This document shows positions 1-8,151 of a DNA stretch of 56,583 nucleotides, in pieces. The DNA is from Rhodospirillales bacterium Ga0074136. GTDB lineage: Bacteria > Pseudomonadota > Alphaproteobacteria > Acetobacterales > Acetobacteraceae. The stretch is from positions 1 to 56,583 of the forward strand of contig LNEW01000110.1 of the NCBI GenBank assembly GCA_001464375.1, read 5' to 3'. Both the position numbers and the translations under genes were made by a program. Position 1 is the first letter of the stretch, and every line of letters begins with the position of its first letter. Below the pieces are notes generated by a model. It was not told the DNA's origin. It saw only the letters and a program-made list of their open reading frames with translations, and did no database searches.

Positions 1-69
1 TATCCCGCCATCGCCCTGGTGCTGGCCCGCCTGCACGAAGCCATGCGCCAGGCGGAGACCGCGCCATGA
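1..69 (+). CDS. mreD: C-terminal end of an upstream gene, probably rod-shape protein MreD (partial)
   Basis: Only the last 22 codons are in the window. The reading frame from base 1 ends in TGA at 67-69 and overlaps the ATG of the PBP2 gene by four bases (ATGA), so the two are translationally coupled. The visible tail is helical and ends in a polar stretch (ARLHEAMRQAE). The name is inferred from position alone: in proteobacteria mreD commonly sits directly before mrdA and rodA. Nothing in 22 residues proves it. Confidence 0.5.
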   Translation, partial: YPAIALVLARLHEAMRQAETAP

Positions 70-1967
70 CCTGGCGGCCCTGGGGCGGCCCCGGCCTGCT
101 GGGCGGCGAGCGCAGCATCCGCAAGGAGGAGGAGCGCCGCCGCGGCATCTTCACGCGACGTGCTGCGGTGCTCGGTGCTCTCCAATTGGGCGCCTTCGTC
201 TTCCTGGGATCGCGGCTTTATCGTCTGCAGGTGGAGGAAGGGGCGCGCTACGCGACCCTGGCCGAGGAGAACCGCGTCAGTGCAAGGCTGTTCGCCCCGC
301 CGCGCGGCCGCGTGCTCGATCGCAACGGCAAGGTGGTTGCCGGCAACCGGCTGAACTGGCGCGCCCTGCTGGTGGCCGAGCAGACCGCCGACCTCGGGGC
401 CACGCTCGAGACCTTCTCGCGCATCGTCCCGCTCGGCGACCACGAGAGGGTCCGGATCGAGCGCGAGGTGCGCCGCAACCGCCGCTTCGTCCCGGTCATC
501 CTGCGCGAATTCCTGACCTGGGAAGAAATGGCGCGGATCGAGGTGAATGCGCCCGACCTGCCCGGCATCTCGGTCGACATGGGCACCACGCGCATCTACC
601 CGGAGACCGAGCACCTGGCGCATGTGGTGGGATACGTGGCCGCACCCGCCGAGGCCGATGCCGGCGACGACCCGCTGATGCAACTGCCCGGCATCCGCGT
701 GGGCCGCGCCGGCGTCGAACGCCACCACGACCGCATCCTGCGCGGCCGCGCCGGCGCCGTGCAGGTCGAGGTGAACGCGGTGGGCCGTGTGATCCGTGAA
801 CTGGACCGGCGCGAGGGCATTCCCGGACAGGACGTGCAGATCAGCGTCGATACGGAATTGCAGAAGGCGGTCCGCGGCAAGATCCAGGAAGGCACCACCG
901 CCGTGCTGCTGGACGCGCGCAACGGCGAAGTGCTGGCCATGGCGACCAAGCCGTCCTTCGACCCGAACATCTTCAATTCCGGCGTCAGCGCCGCGCAGTG
1001 GCGGCAATGGACCGCGGCACGCACCACGCCGCTGATCAACAAGGCGACCAACGGGCTTTATGCGCCGGGATCGACCTTCAAGATGATCGTGGCTCTGGCG
1101 GCGCTGGAGGCACGCGTGGCGCGACCGGGTGACATTGTCTCCTGCCCGGGGCACCTCGATTTCGGCAACAACCGATTCCACTGCCACAACCGCAACGGTC
1201 ATGGCGGGATGAACATGCGCACGGCCATCATGGCGTCGTGCGACGTGTATTTTTACGAGATGGCGCGCCGTGTCGGCATGGACCGGATCGCCGCCATGGG
1301 AAACCGCTTCGGCATGGGGGTGGACCTCGAGATCGAACTGCCCGGCGCGCGGCGCGGCCTGATGCCGACGCGCGGCTGGCGCCAGGCGCAGGGCAAGCCC
1401 TGGTCGATCGGCGACACCATCGTGCATGGCATCGGCCAGGGCTTCTATCAGCTGACGCCGCTGTCTCTCGCGGTCATGACCGCGCGGCTGGCCACCGGGC
1501 GTGCGGTGCAACCGCACCTGACGCGCGCGATCGGCGGCCGCCCGGTGCGCGGCACCCGCGCTGAGGATTGGCCGAGCCTCGGCATTCCGGACGCCGACAT
1601 GCGGCTGATCCGCGAGGCGATGTGGGCGGTGGTCAATGGCGGTGGCACCGCCGGCGCCTCCCGCCTGCCGTCGCAATACGGGCAGATGGCCGGCAAGACC
1701 GGCACGACGCAGGTACGGCGCGTGACGCGCGAACAGCGCGAGCGCGGCTTCAATGTTTCCCAGGTGCCGCGTGAATGGCGCCCGCATGCGCTGTTCGTCG
1801 CCTATGCGCCGCACGACAATCCGCTGTTCGCCCTGTCGGTGATCGTCGAGCATGGGTCGAGCGGGTCGGGCGCCGCGGCGCCGCTGGCCCGCGATATCAT
1901 GGTCGAGGCTTTCCAGCGCCTGGGACCGCAGCGCCCGGGCCAGCGGGTGGCGGAGGCGCCACGATGA
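66..1967 (+). CDS. mrdA: Penicillin-binding protein 2, peptidoglycan D,D-transpeptidase of cell elongation
   Basis: This 633-residue protein is a class B penicillin-binding protein that crosslinks peptidoglycan in the periplasm during lateral wall growth and works with RodA. A basic cytoplasmic start (about 1-33) is followed by one membrane anchor (about 34-55). The dimerisation domain begins with the typical PPRGRVLDRNG segment near residue 80. The transpeptidase domain has all three active-site motifs: STFK with nucleophile Ser336, SCD at 391-393 in place of the usual SxN, and KTG at 544-546. An SxD second motif is common in the PBP2 branch, which supports PBP2 over PBP3. The gene overlaps its upstream and downstream neighbours by four bases each, so the three are one operon. 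Confidence 0.95.
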   Translation: MTWRPWGGPGLLGGERSIRKEEERRRGIFTRRAAVLGALQLGAFVFLGSRLYRLQVEEGARYATLAEENRVSARLFAPPRGRVLDRNGKVVAGNRLNWRALLVAEQTADLGATLETFSRIVPLGDHERVRIEREVRRNRRFVPVILREFLTWEEMARIEVNAPDLPGISVDMGTTRIYPETEHLAHVVGYVAAPAEADAGDDPLMQLPGIRVGRAGVERHHDRILRGRAGAVQVEVNAVGRVIRELDRREGIPGQDVQISVDTELQKAVRGKIQEGTTAVLLDARNGEVLAMATKPSFDPNIFNSGVSAAQWRQWTAARTTPLINKATNGLYAPGSTFKMIVALAALEARVARPGDIVSCPGHLDFGNNRFHCHNRNGHGGMNMRTAIMASCDVYFYEMARRVGMDRIAAMGNRFGMGVDLEIELPGARRGLMPTRGWRQAQGKPWSIGDTIVHGIGQGFYQLTPLSLAVMTARLATGRAVQPHLTRAIGGRPVRGTRAEDWPSLGIPDADMRLIREAMWAVVNGGGTAGASRLPSQYGQMAGKTGTTQVRRVTREQRERGFNVSQVPREWRPHALFVAYAPHDNPLFALSVIVEHGSSGSGAAAPLARDIMVEAFQRLGPQRPGQRVAEAPR

Positions 1968-3109
1968 TCTTCGAACGGCGCCTGCTCACGCGCGACCGCG
2001 GCGCGGGGATCCTGGAGAAGCTCTGGCAGATCCCCTGGACCTTCGTGCTGCTGCTGTGTGGCGTGGCGGCGGTCGGCTACGTCGCGCTCCTGTCGGCCGG
2101 CAGCGGCAACCCCGATGCCTACGCGCAGAAGCACGCCATCCGGTTCGGCTTCGGGCTGGTGGTGATGCTCGGCATCGCTCTGGTCGACATCAAGCTGATC
2201 GCGCGCTTTGCCTGGGTCGGCTACCTCGGCGGCCTGGCGCTGCTGGTGCTGGTGCTGGTGTACGGCAATGTCGGCAAGGGCGCGCAGCGCTGGATCGATG
2301 TCGGGCCTGTCCAGCTGCAGCCTTCGGAACTGATGAAGATCATGCTGGTGCTGGCGCTGGCCGCCTGGTTCCACCGCGCATCCTGGGAACGCATCGGCAA
2401 TCCGCTGTTCCTTATCCCGCCGGCAATCGCCGTGCTGGTGCCGGTAGCGCTCATCCTGAAGCAGCCCAATCTCGGCACGGCGCTGATCACCTGCATGGTG
2501 GGCGCGGCTGTATTCTGGGCGGCGGGGATGCGCTGGTGGAAGTTCGCCATCGGCATCGCCGCCACGGCGGTGGCCGCGCCGATCGCCTATGAACGCCTGC
2601 ACGACTACCAGCGCGCGCGGATCACGACCTTCCTCGACCCCGAGAGCGACCCGCTCGGTGCCGGCTACAACATCATCCAGTCCAAGATCGCGCTCGGTTC
2701 AGGTGGTTTGTGGGGCAAGGGGTTCCTGCAGGGCACGCAGGGCCACCTGAACTTCCTGCCGGAAAAGCAGACCGACTTCATCTTCACCATGATCGCCGAG
2801 GAATTCGGCTTGGTGGGAGCGCTGACCACGCTGACGATGCTGATGCTTGTGGTGGCCTTCTGCTACCTGGTCGCCTTCCGCAGCCGCCACCAGTTCGGGC
2901 GGCTTTTGGCGGTTGGCCTCGGCACCAACTACTTCCTGTATGTCTTCGTGAATGTCGCGATGGTGACTGGATCCATCCCGGTCGGGGGCGTGCCGCTGCC
3001 GCTGATCAGCCATGGCGGGTCGGCGATGCTGACGGTGATGCTGGGCTTCGGGCTGCTGCTCTCGGCCTATGTGCACCGGGATGCCGAGATGGGTCCCATG
3101 CGGGAATGA
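1964..3109 (+). CDS. rodA: RodA, SEDS-family peptidoglycan glycosyltransferase
   Basis: RodA polymerises lipid II into glycan strands in the inner membrane and partners with PBP2. The 381-residue product has about ten hydrophobic helices and carries SEDS signatures: QPSELMK in the middle, KQPNLGTA after it, FLPEKQTDFIF in the large periplasmic loop region, and GGVPLPLISHGGSA near the end. The frame stays open upstream to 1775, but the start at 1964 is preferred because its ATG overlaps the mrdA stop (ATGA) and gives the usual RodA length. The longer version would add 63 proline- and arginine-rich residues that look like mrdA read out of frame. Confidence 0.95.
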   Translation: MIFERRLLTRDRGAGILEKLWQIPWTFVLLLCGVAAVGYVALLSAGSGNPDAYAQKHAIRFGFGLVVMLGIALVDIKLIARFAWVGYLGGLALLVLVLVYGNVGKGAQRWIDVGPVQLQPSELMKIMLVLALAAWFHRASWERIGNPLFLIPPAIAVLVPVALILKQPNLGTALITCMVGAAVFWAAGMRWWKFAIGIAATAVAAPIAYERLHDYQRARITTFLDPESDPLGAGYNIIQSKIALGSGGLWGKGFLQGTQGHLNFLPEKQTDFIFTMIAEEFGLVGALTTLTMLMLVVAFCYLVAFRSRHQFGRLLAVGLGTNYFLYVFVNVAMVTGSIPVGGVPLPLISHGGSAMLTVMLGFGLLLSAYVHRDAEMGPMRE

Positions 3110-3144
3110 CGTGCTGGCCCCCTTATGGGGCTGGACAAAACCGG

Positions 3145-3170
3145 CGAGGGGGTTAAACAGCGCCCCCTCG
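3145..3170 (+). terminator. Hairpin after rodA, possible terminator
   Basis: An 8-bp perfect stem (CGAGGGGG at 3145-3152 with CCCCCTCG at 3163-3170) with a 10-base loop lies 35 bases after the rodA stop. A second 6-bp stem (CCGGCC 3174-3179 with GGCCGG 3184-3189) follows, just before the tRNA. Neither has a U-run, so rho-independent activity is uncertain. They may instead separate rodA mRNA from the tRNA transcript or help tRNA 5' processing. Confidence 0.4.
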
Positions 3171-3197
3171 GAACCGGCCTCAAGGCCGGAACCCGGC

Positions 3198-3273
<76 letters not shown>

Positions 3274-3384
3274 TTTCGCCCCTCCATTCGACGCGACACG
3301 GACCGGCCAGCGGGCAATGTTGTGCGCTGCATCATTTAGCCGGCTATCTATTCGCGCCCTACCCCATGGGTCTAGCATCGCCGG

Positions 3385-3867
3385 ATGCCCGACGGCTCCA
3401 GCCTGGCCCAGACGCGCTGGCAAATCGGCGTCGCGATTGCACAGATCGCCCGCCGATGGCGCGCCCGGCTGGACCAGCGCATCGCCCCCTTCGGTCTCAC
3501 CGAGGCACGGTGGCTTGTCCTGCTGAGCCTTGCGCGTCGCGGCGACGGCGTGACGCAGAAGGATCTCGCCGCCCGTCTCGCGATCGAGGCACCGACCCTG
3601 GTGCGGACGCTCGACTGGCTGCAACGCCAGGGCTTCGTCGAACGCCGTGCGGTGCCGACCGACCGCCGCGCCAAGACCATCCACCTGACCGACAAGGCGC
3701 GCCCGCTGCTGCTGCGGATCGAGGCGGAGGCCGCCGCCGTGCGGGCCGAGATCCTGGCCGACATCCCCGAACAGGACCTCGCGGCATGCCTGGCGGTGCT
3801 CGGTCGCGTGGCGCAGGGCCTGGCGCGGACCGAGGAGGGCCCGGTCGGTGGATATCGGTCCCGGTAG
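3385..3867 (+). CDS. MarR/SlyA-family transcriptional regulator
   Basis: The 160-residue protein is a winged-helix regulator of the MarR family. Helices flank a central DNA-binding region where LTEARWLVLLSLA starts the domain, TQKDLAARLAIEAPTLVR is the recognition helix region (about 58-76), and the wing carries the DRRAK motif followed by IHLTDKA. Family members are usually dimeric repressors released by aromatic or other small ligands. The gene overlaps the following membrane fusion protein gene by 20 bases, so it most likely controls that efflux operon and itself, like EmrR. The 111 bases between the tRNA and this gene should hold the promoter and operator, but no convincing boxes or palindrome could be picked out by eye. 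Confidence 0.9.
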   Translation: MPDGSSLAQTRWQIGVAIAQIARRWRARLDQRIAPFGLTEARWLVLLSLARRGDGVTQKDLAARLAIEAPTLVRTLDWLQRQGFVERRAVPTDRRAKTIHLTDKARPLLLRIEAEAAAVRAEILADIPEQDLAACLAVLGRVAQGLARTEEGPVGGYRSR

Positions 3868-4996
3868 CGGCGCGCCGGGGGCCTCGTTGGCTGCCGCACC
3901 GCGGCGCCTGGCGGTCCGGCGAAGGCTGCGCCGCGCGGCGGCCATCACCGCTGTGTTGTGTGCCGTGGCCGGCGGTGCCGCCTGGGTCCATCGCCAGTTC
4001 ACCACCGTATTCGTCGACGACGCGCGCATCGCCGCCGACATGGTGGCGCTGGCCAGTCGCCTGCCGGGCTGGGTGACGGAACTGCGCGTGATCGCCGGTG
4101 ATACCCCGCGCGGCGGTGAGGTGATCATCCGCATCGACAGCCGGGAGGCCGAACTGACCCTGCGCGAGATCGAGGCACGGCTCGCCGGCATCGCCGCCCG
4201 CCGTGCCGAGATCGAGGCACGCCTCGGCATGGTCGACCGCCAGACCGGCAGCCAGGAGGATGCCCAACGCGCCAGGCTCGAGGCCGCCCGTTCGGCGCTG
4301 CCGGCAGCCGAAGCGGAACGCCGCTATGCCGACGGCGAATTCGCCCGCGCCGGCCAGCTCCTGGGCACCGGCAGCGGCACGCGGCAACGCTACGAACAGA
4401 CGCGCTCGCTGCTCGAGACCGCGACGCAGCGCGTGCTCGCCGTCGCCGCCGAGATTCGCAATGTCGAGGCGCAGCTTGCGAATGCCGGCGCGGCGCGGGA
4501 GGAACTGACGGTGCTGCGCCGTCAGCTCGACTCGATGGGCCCGCTCCAGCACGAACTCGCCGCGCAGCGCGATCGCGTCGCGCTCGAAATCCGCGACCGC
4601 ACCATCGCCATGCCCTTCGATGGCGTGGTCGACCGCGTCTTCGTCGATGCCGGCGAATACGTCACGCCGGGCCAGCGCCTGCTGCTGGTGCACGATCCCG
4701 CGCGGGTGCGCGTCGAGGCGAATGTCAAGGAAACCGAGATCCGCTATTTCCGTCCGGGCACGCCCGTGCGCATCCGGGTCGACGCCTATCCCGCCCGCCG
4801 TTTCGAGGGCACGGTCGAGCGTGTCGGCGCCGCCGCGACCAGCGAATTCGCGCTGCTGCCCAGCCCCAACCCATCGGGCAACTTCACCAAGATCACCCAG
4901 CGCCTGCCGGTGCGCATCGCGCTCGCACCCGGCGATGCCGACGGGCTGCTGCGCCCGGGCATGATGGTGGAAATCGAGGCGCTGGCGCGTGAGTGA
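3848..4996 (+). CDS. HlyD/EmrA-family membrane fusion protein
   Basis: This is the periplasmic adaptor of a tripartite or bipartite drug efflux pump. The 382-residue product has a basic N-terminus, one anchor helix (about 29-46), a barrel/lipoyl half-motif (ASRLPGWVTELRV), a long charged alpha-helical hairpin rich in Ala, Glu and Arg (about 100-215), the second lipoyl half (TIAMPFDGVVDRVFVDAGEYV) and a beta-barrel end. The order matches EmrA. It starts with GTG at 3848 inside the end of the MarR gene, and its stop overlaps the pump gene by eight bases. The partner pump is therefore the next gene. No outer-membrane TolC-like gene is in the window. Confidence 0.9.
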   Translation: MDIGPGSGAPGASLAAAPRRLAVRRRLRRAAAITAVLCAVAGGAAWVHRQFTTVFVDDARIAADMVALASRLPGWVTELRVIAGDTPRGGEVIIRIDSREAELTLREIEARLAGIAARRAEIEARLGMVDRQTGSQEDAQRARLEAARSALPAAEAERRYADGEFARAGQLLGTGSGTRQRYEQTRSLLETATQRVLAVAAEIRNVEAQLANAGAAREELTVLRRQLDSMGPLQHELAAQRDRVALEIRDRTIAMPFDGVVDRVFVDAGEYVTPGQRLLLVHDPARVRVEANVKETEIRYFRPGTPVRIRVDAYPARRFEGTVERVGAAATSEFALLPSPNPSGNFTKITQRLPVRIALAPGDADGLLRPGMMVEIEALARE

Positions 4997-6575
4997 CGCT
5001 GCGCTGGGCCGGTCCTGGCCTGGCGCCTGGGCGGGGCCCGGGATCGCGGAGCTCCAGGCGCGGTGGGGTGCGCCCTATCGGCTGCTGGTGACGCTCGCGG
5101 CGATGATTGGCACGGTCGCGACGATCCTTTCCGCGACCATCGTCAATGTCGCGCTGCCGCAGGTGATGGGCGCCTTCGGCATCGGGCAGGACCATGCGCA
5201 GCTGATCTCGACCGCCTTCCTCGCGTCTGTCACCGCCACCATGCTGCTGAATGGCTGGCTGGTGGACAGCTTCGGCTGCCGCCTGACCTATGCCGCGGCG
5301 ATCGTCATGTTCGTGGTTGGCTCGATCATCTCCGGATCGGCACCGAACGAAGGCGTGCTGATCCTGGGGCGGGTCCTGCAGGGCGCGGCCGCCGGCATGG
5401 TCCAGCCGCTCGGCATGCAGATCATCTTCCAGGTCTTTCCGGCCGAGCGCCGCGGGTCGGCCATGGGGCTCTACGCCGTGGGCGTCGTGCTGGCGCCGGC
5501 GCTTGGGCCGACGCTCGGCGGCGTCATCGTCGACAATTTCGGGTGGCGCGCCGTGTTCTTCATGGGCGTGCCCTTTGCGCTGCTCGGGCTTCTGCTCGGC
5601 ATGATGTTCCTGCCCGGGCCGGCACGCGACGGACCGCGCCGGCGTTTCGACGGGCCGGGCTTCGCGTTGCTGGTCGTCGCGTTGCTGGCCCTGCTGACGG
5701 GGCTTGCCAGTGGCCAACGCGAGGGCTGGGGTTCGAGCCGCGTGGTGATCGAGCTGTGTCTGGCCGCCGCCGCCGCCATCGGCTTCGTGCTGTGGGAACT
5801 GCGGACCGACGCGCCGATGCTCAATCCACGGCTTTTCGCCGTGCGCGGCTTCGCCTGCTCGGCCGCGGTCGGGCTCGTGTATGGCGCGGCGCTGTTCGGG
5901 TCGACCTATCTCGTGCCGCTGTTTGTGCAGACCATCCAGGGCTATACGGCAACGCGCGCGGGGCTGTTGCTGATGCCGGCGGGCCTGGCGATGGTGGTGG
6001 TCTTCCCGATCGCCGGGCGCATCGCCGACCGGATGCCGCCCTGGGCGCCGATCGGTGCAGGGCTGGTGCTGTTCGGGGTTTCGGCGTTGCTGATGGTGGG
6101 CATCGGCACTGACACGCCGTTCTGGACTTTCGCCATGTGGATCCTGGTCGGACGCATCGGCTTCGGCCTGGCGATGCCGAGCATGAACGCGGGTGCGTTA
6201 CGCGCGCTACCGGCGCACTGGGTGGGGCAGGGGTCCGGCGCGGTGAATTTCGCGCGGCAGTTCGGCGGCGCGCTCGGCGTGAACCTGCTCTCGATCCAGT
6301 TGGAGCGGCAGACGGCGCAGCACGCCCAGGCGCTCAACGCGACGCAGGAGGGCGGTGGTGCGATGCGCGAGGCGCTGGCCGAGATCGAGCGCATCTTGGC
6401 CCAGGACGGCATCGCCGATGGCGTGCGCCAGGCCATGGCGCAGGACTACCTGGCGCAGATGCTGCTCTCCCAGGCCAGCATGCTGGCCTTCCGGGACACC
6501 TTCCTGACCGTGGCGGTCGCCTGCCTGCTGGCGCTGGTGCCGGTTGCCATCATGCGACGCAGGCTGGCGGGGTGA
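4989..6575 (+). CDS. EmrB/QacA-type MFS multidrug transporter (DHA2, 14 helices)
   Basis: The 528-residue integral membrane protein should expel hydrophobic compounds using the proton gradient together with the preceding adaptor. Hydrophobic segments suit fourteen helices. Motif A-like GWLVDSFGCRLTY follows helix 2, motif B-like GRVLQGAAAGMVQP lies in helix 4, and the antiporter motif C is seen as GVVLAPALGPTLGGVI. The start is GTG at 4989 (first residues SDAALGRSW), overlapping the emrA-like stop by eight bases. This is the third gene of the MarR-MFP-MFS set; the substrate cannot be inferred. Confidence 0.92.
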   Translation: MSDAALGRSWPGAWAGPGIAELQARWGAPYRLLVTLAAMIGTVATILSATIVNVALPQVMGAFGIGQDHAQLISTAFLASVTATMLLNGWLVDSFGCRLTYAAAIVMFVVGSIISGSAPNEGVLILGRVLQGAAAGMVQPLGMQIIFQVFPAERRGSAMGLYAVGVVLAPALGPTLGGVIVDNFGWRAVFFMGVPFALLGLLLGMMFLPGPARDGPRRRFDGPGFALLVVALLALLTGLASGQREGWGSSRVVIELCLAAAAAIGFVLWELRTDAPMLNPRLFAVRGFACSAAVGLVYGAALFGSTYLVPLFVQTIQGYTATRAGLLLMPAGLAMVVVFPIAGRIADRMPPWAPIGAGLVLFGVSALLMVGIGTDTPFWTFAMWILVGRIGFGLAMPSMNAGALRALPAHWVGQGSGAVNFARQFGGALGVNLLSIQLERQTAQHAQALNATQEGGGAMREALAEIERILAQDGIADGVRQAMAQDYLAQMLLSQASMLAFRDTFLTVAVACLLALVPVAIMRRRLAG

Positions 6576-6606
6576 AGTTGCCGCCGGCTTGCGCTATGCC
6601 GGCATC

Positions 6607-7107
6607 ATGACCCGACCCGATCCCCTGCCGGCGTTGCGCCGTGCCGCCGCCGCCCTTGCCACGCCAGGCCAGCCCGCCGTGCTGTTCGCGGCGCTGCAGG
6701 ATGCCATGGGTGAGGCGATCGGCCATCGCCTGTTCACCGTCATGCGCCACGATGCCGCCGCCGGGCGCAACCGCCGCGCCCATACCAGCGATGCCGCCGC
6801 CTACCCGGTCTCGGGCTTCAAGCCGGTGACCTGGGACCATCCCTGGACGCGACGGGTGCTGGTGGACGGGACGGCCTGGATCGGCAGCGGACCCGCCGAT
6901 ATCGCCTGGGCCTATCCGGATCATGAGAAGATCGCCGCCATGGGGCTCGGCAGTGCGATGAACCTGCCGGTGCGCTGGAACGGGCGCACGCTCGGCACCG
7001 TGAACCTGCTGCATGATGCCGGCCACTTCACCGCGGCCGACGCCGAGATCGGCATGGTCTTCGCATCGCTGGCCGTGCCGGCGCTGCTGGGCCCCGACGC
7101 CACCTGA
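6607..7107 (+). CDS. GAF-domain protein of unknown role
   Basis: The 166-residue soluble protein is essentially one GAF domain. Helix-rich N-terminal residues lead into HRLFTVMRHD, a middle segment RRVLVDGTAWIGSG, and the closing LGSAMNLPVRWNGRTLGTVNLL that is typical of the GAF core strand. There is no attached output domain, so it could be a stand-alone ligand-binding or enzyme-like GAF protein. The start at 6607 is chosen because the domain begins shortly after it; the frame is open 21 codons further upstream into the pump gene. It lies 31 bases after the pump gene on the same strand and may be read with it. Confidence 0.75.
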   Translation: MTRPDPLPALRRAAAALATPGQPAVLFAALQDAMGEAIGHRLFTVMRHDAAAGRNRRAHTSDAAAYPVSGFKPVTWDHPWTRRVLVDGTAWIGSGPADIAWAYPDHEKIAAMGLGSAMNLPVRWNGRTLGTVNLLHDAGHFTAADAEIGMVFASLAVPALLGPDAT

Positions 7108-7123
7108 GACACTGGAGATCACC

Positions 7124-8089
7124 ATGACACTGCTGCACCGCCGGGCCCTGCTCGCCGCCCCCGCACTCATCGCCGCGCCCGCGCTCGCGCAGACCGCCTT
7201 CACGCGACCGATCCGGCTGGTGATTCCCTGGGCGCCGGGCGGCACCACCGACATCCTCGGGCGCATCGTGGCGGAACCCCTCGGCCAGGCGCTGGGCCAG
7301 CCCGTGGTGGTGGAAAACCGCACCGGGGCCAGCGGCAACATCGGATCGGACCTGGTGGCGAAGGCGGCGCCTGACGGGCACGCGATCCTGTTCGGGTCGA
7401 TGTCCACCCACGCCATGAACCACGCGCTGATGCGCACCATGCCCTTCGACGGCGTGGCCGACTTCACGCCGCTCGCGATGCTCGGCTTCGCGGTGAACAC
7501 CATGGTGGTGCACCCATCGGTGCCGGCGCAGACGCTTGGCGAATTCATCGCCTATGCCCGGGCAAATCCCGAGAAGATTGCCTATGCCTCCGCGGGGCCG
7601 GGCTCGACCAACCACCTGTGTGCCGCGCTGTTCGAGAACATGACCGGCATTCGCATGGTCCATGTCCCCTATCGCGGCGGGCAGCCCGCTGTGACCGACA
7701 CGGTGGCCGGACAGACGCAGCTGTTCTTCAGCGCCGCGACACAGACCATGCCGCATGTGGAAGGCGGGCGGCTGCGCCTGCTGGCCGTGACCGAGGCAAA
7801 CCGCTGGAGCCGCCGGCCTACCATTCCGACGGTGGGCGAGGCGGTGCCGGGATACGAGATGGCTGTGTGGTACGGCGCCTTCGGGCCGAAGGGCATGGCG
7901 CCCGCGCTGCAACAGCGGCTGAACGCCGAGCTCAACCGCGTCATGACCCTGCCCGAGGTGAAGGACCGTCTTGCCGGCATGGGCGTGGAGGTGGCGCCGG
8001 AGAGCACTGACGCCTTTGCCCAGCGCCTGCGCGCCGATGCCGAGAAATGGGGCGCGCTGATCCGCCGCCTGGGCATCGAGGCATCCTGA
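7124..8089 (+). CDS. Bug/TctC-family tripartite tricarboxylate transporter receptor
   Basis: The 321-residue secreted solute-binding protein has a signal peptide (about 1-22, ending APALAQ) and the Bug family hallmarks: RPIRLVIPWAPGGTTDILGR near the mature N-terminus, QPVVVENRTGASGN, and VPYRGGQPAVTDTVAGQ in the centre. Bug receptors bind carboxylates in the periplasm and deliver them to TctA/TctB permeases, or act as orphans in sensing. No tctA or tctB is present. It is followed by a small hairpin and then CoA-ester genes, which suggests that its ligand may feed that pathway. Confidence 0.93.
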   Translation: MTLLHRRALLAAPALIAAPALAQTAFTRPIRLVIPWAPGGTTDILGRIVAEPLGQALGQPVVVENRTGASGNIGSDLVAKAAPDGHAILFGSMSTHAMNHALMRTMPFDGVADFTPLAMLGFAVNTMVVHPSVPAQTLGEFIAYARANPEKIAYASAGPGSTNHLCAALFENMTGIRMVHVPYRGGQPAVTDTVAGQTQLFFSAATQTMPHVEGGRLRLLAVTEANRWSRRPTIPTVGEAVPGYEMAVWYGAFGPKGMAPALQQRLNAELNRVMTLPEVKDRLAGMGVEVAPESTDAFAQRLRADAEKWGALIRRLGIEAS

Positions 8090-8100
8090 CCGCTGCTTGC

Positions 8101-8116
8101 CGCGCCTGTCGGCGCG
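8101..8116 (+). terminator. Short hairpin after the Bug receptor gene
   Basis: CGCGCC (8101-8106) and GGCGCG (8111-8116) form a perfect 6-bp stem with a TGTC loop, 11 bases after the receptor stop. It is followed by only two T residues. It could attenuate rather than stop transcription into the crotonase gene. Confidence 0.3.
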
Positions 8117-8128
8117 TTCCATCCTCCG

Positions 8129-8144
8129 CCCCCTGAACTGGGGG
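8129..8144 (+). promoter_or_regulatory. Hairpin that would cover the crotonase ribosome binding site
   Basis: CCCCC (8129-8133) can pair with GGGGG (8140-8144) across a six-base loop. The GGGGGAA run is the only Shine-Dalgarno candidate for the ATG at 8152, so pairing would hide it. Five G-C pairs are stable enough to matter but may be chance in GC-rich DNA. Confidence 0.3.
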
Positions 8145-8151
8145 AAACGCG

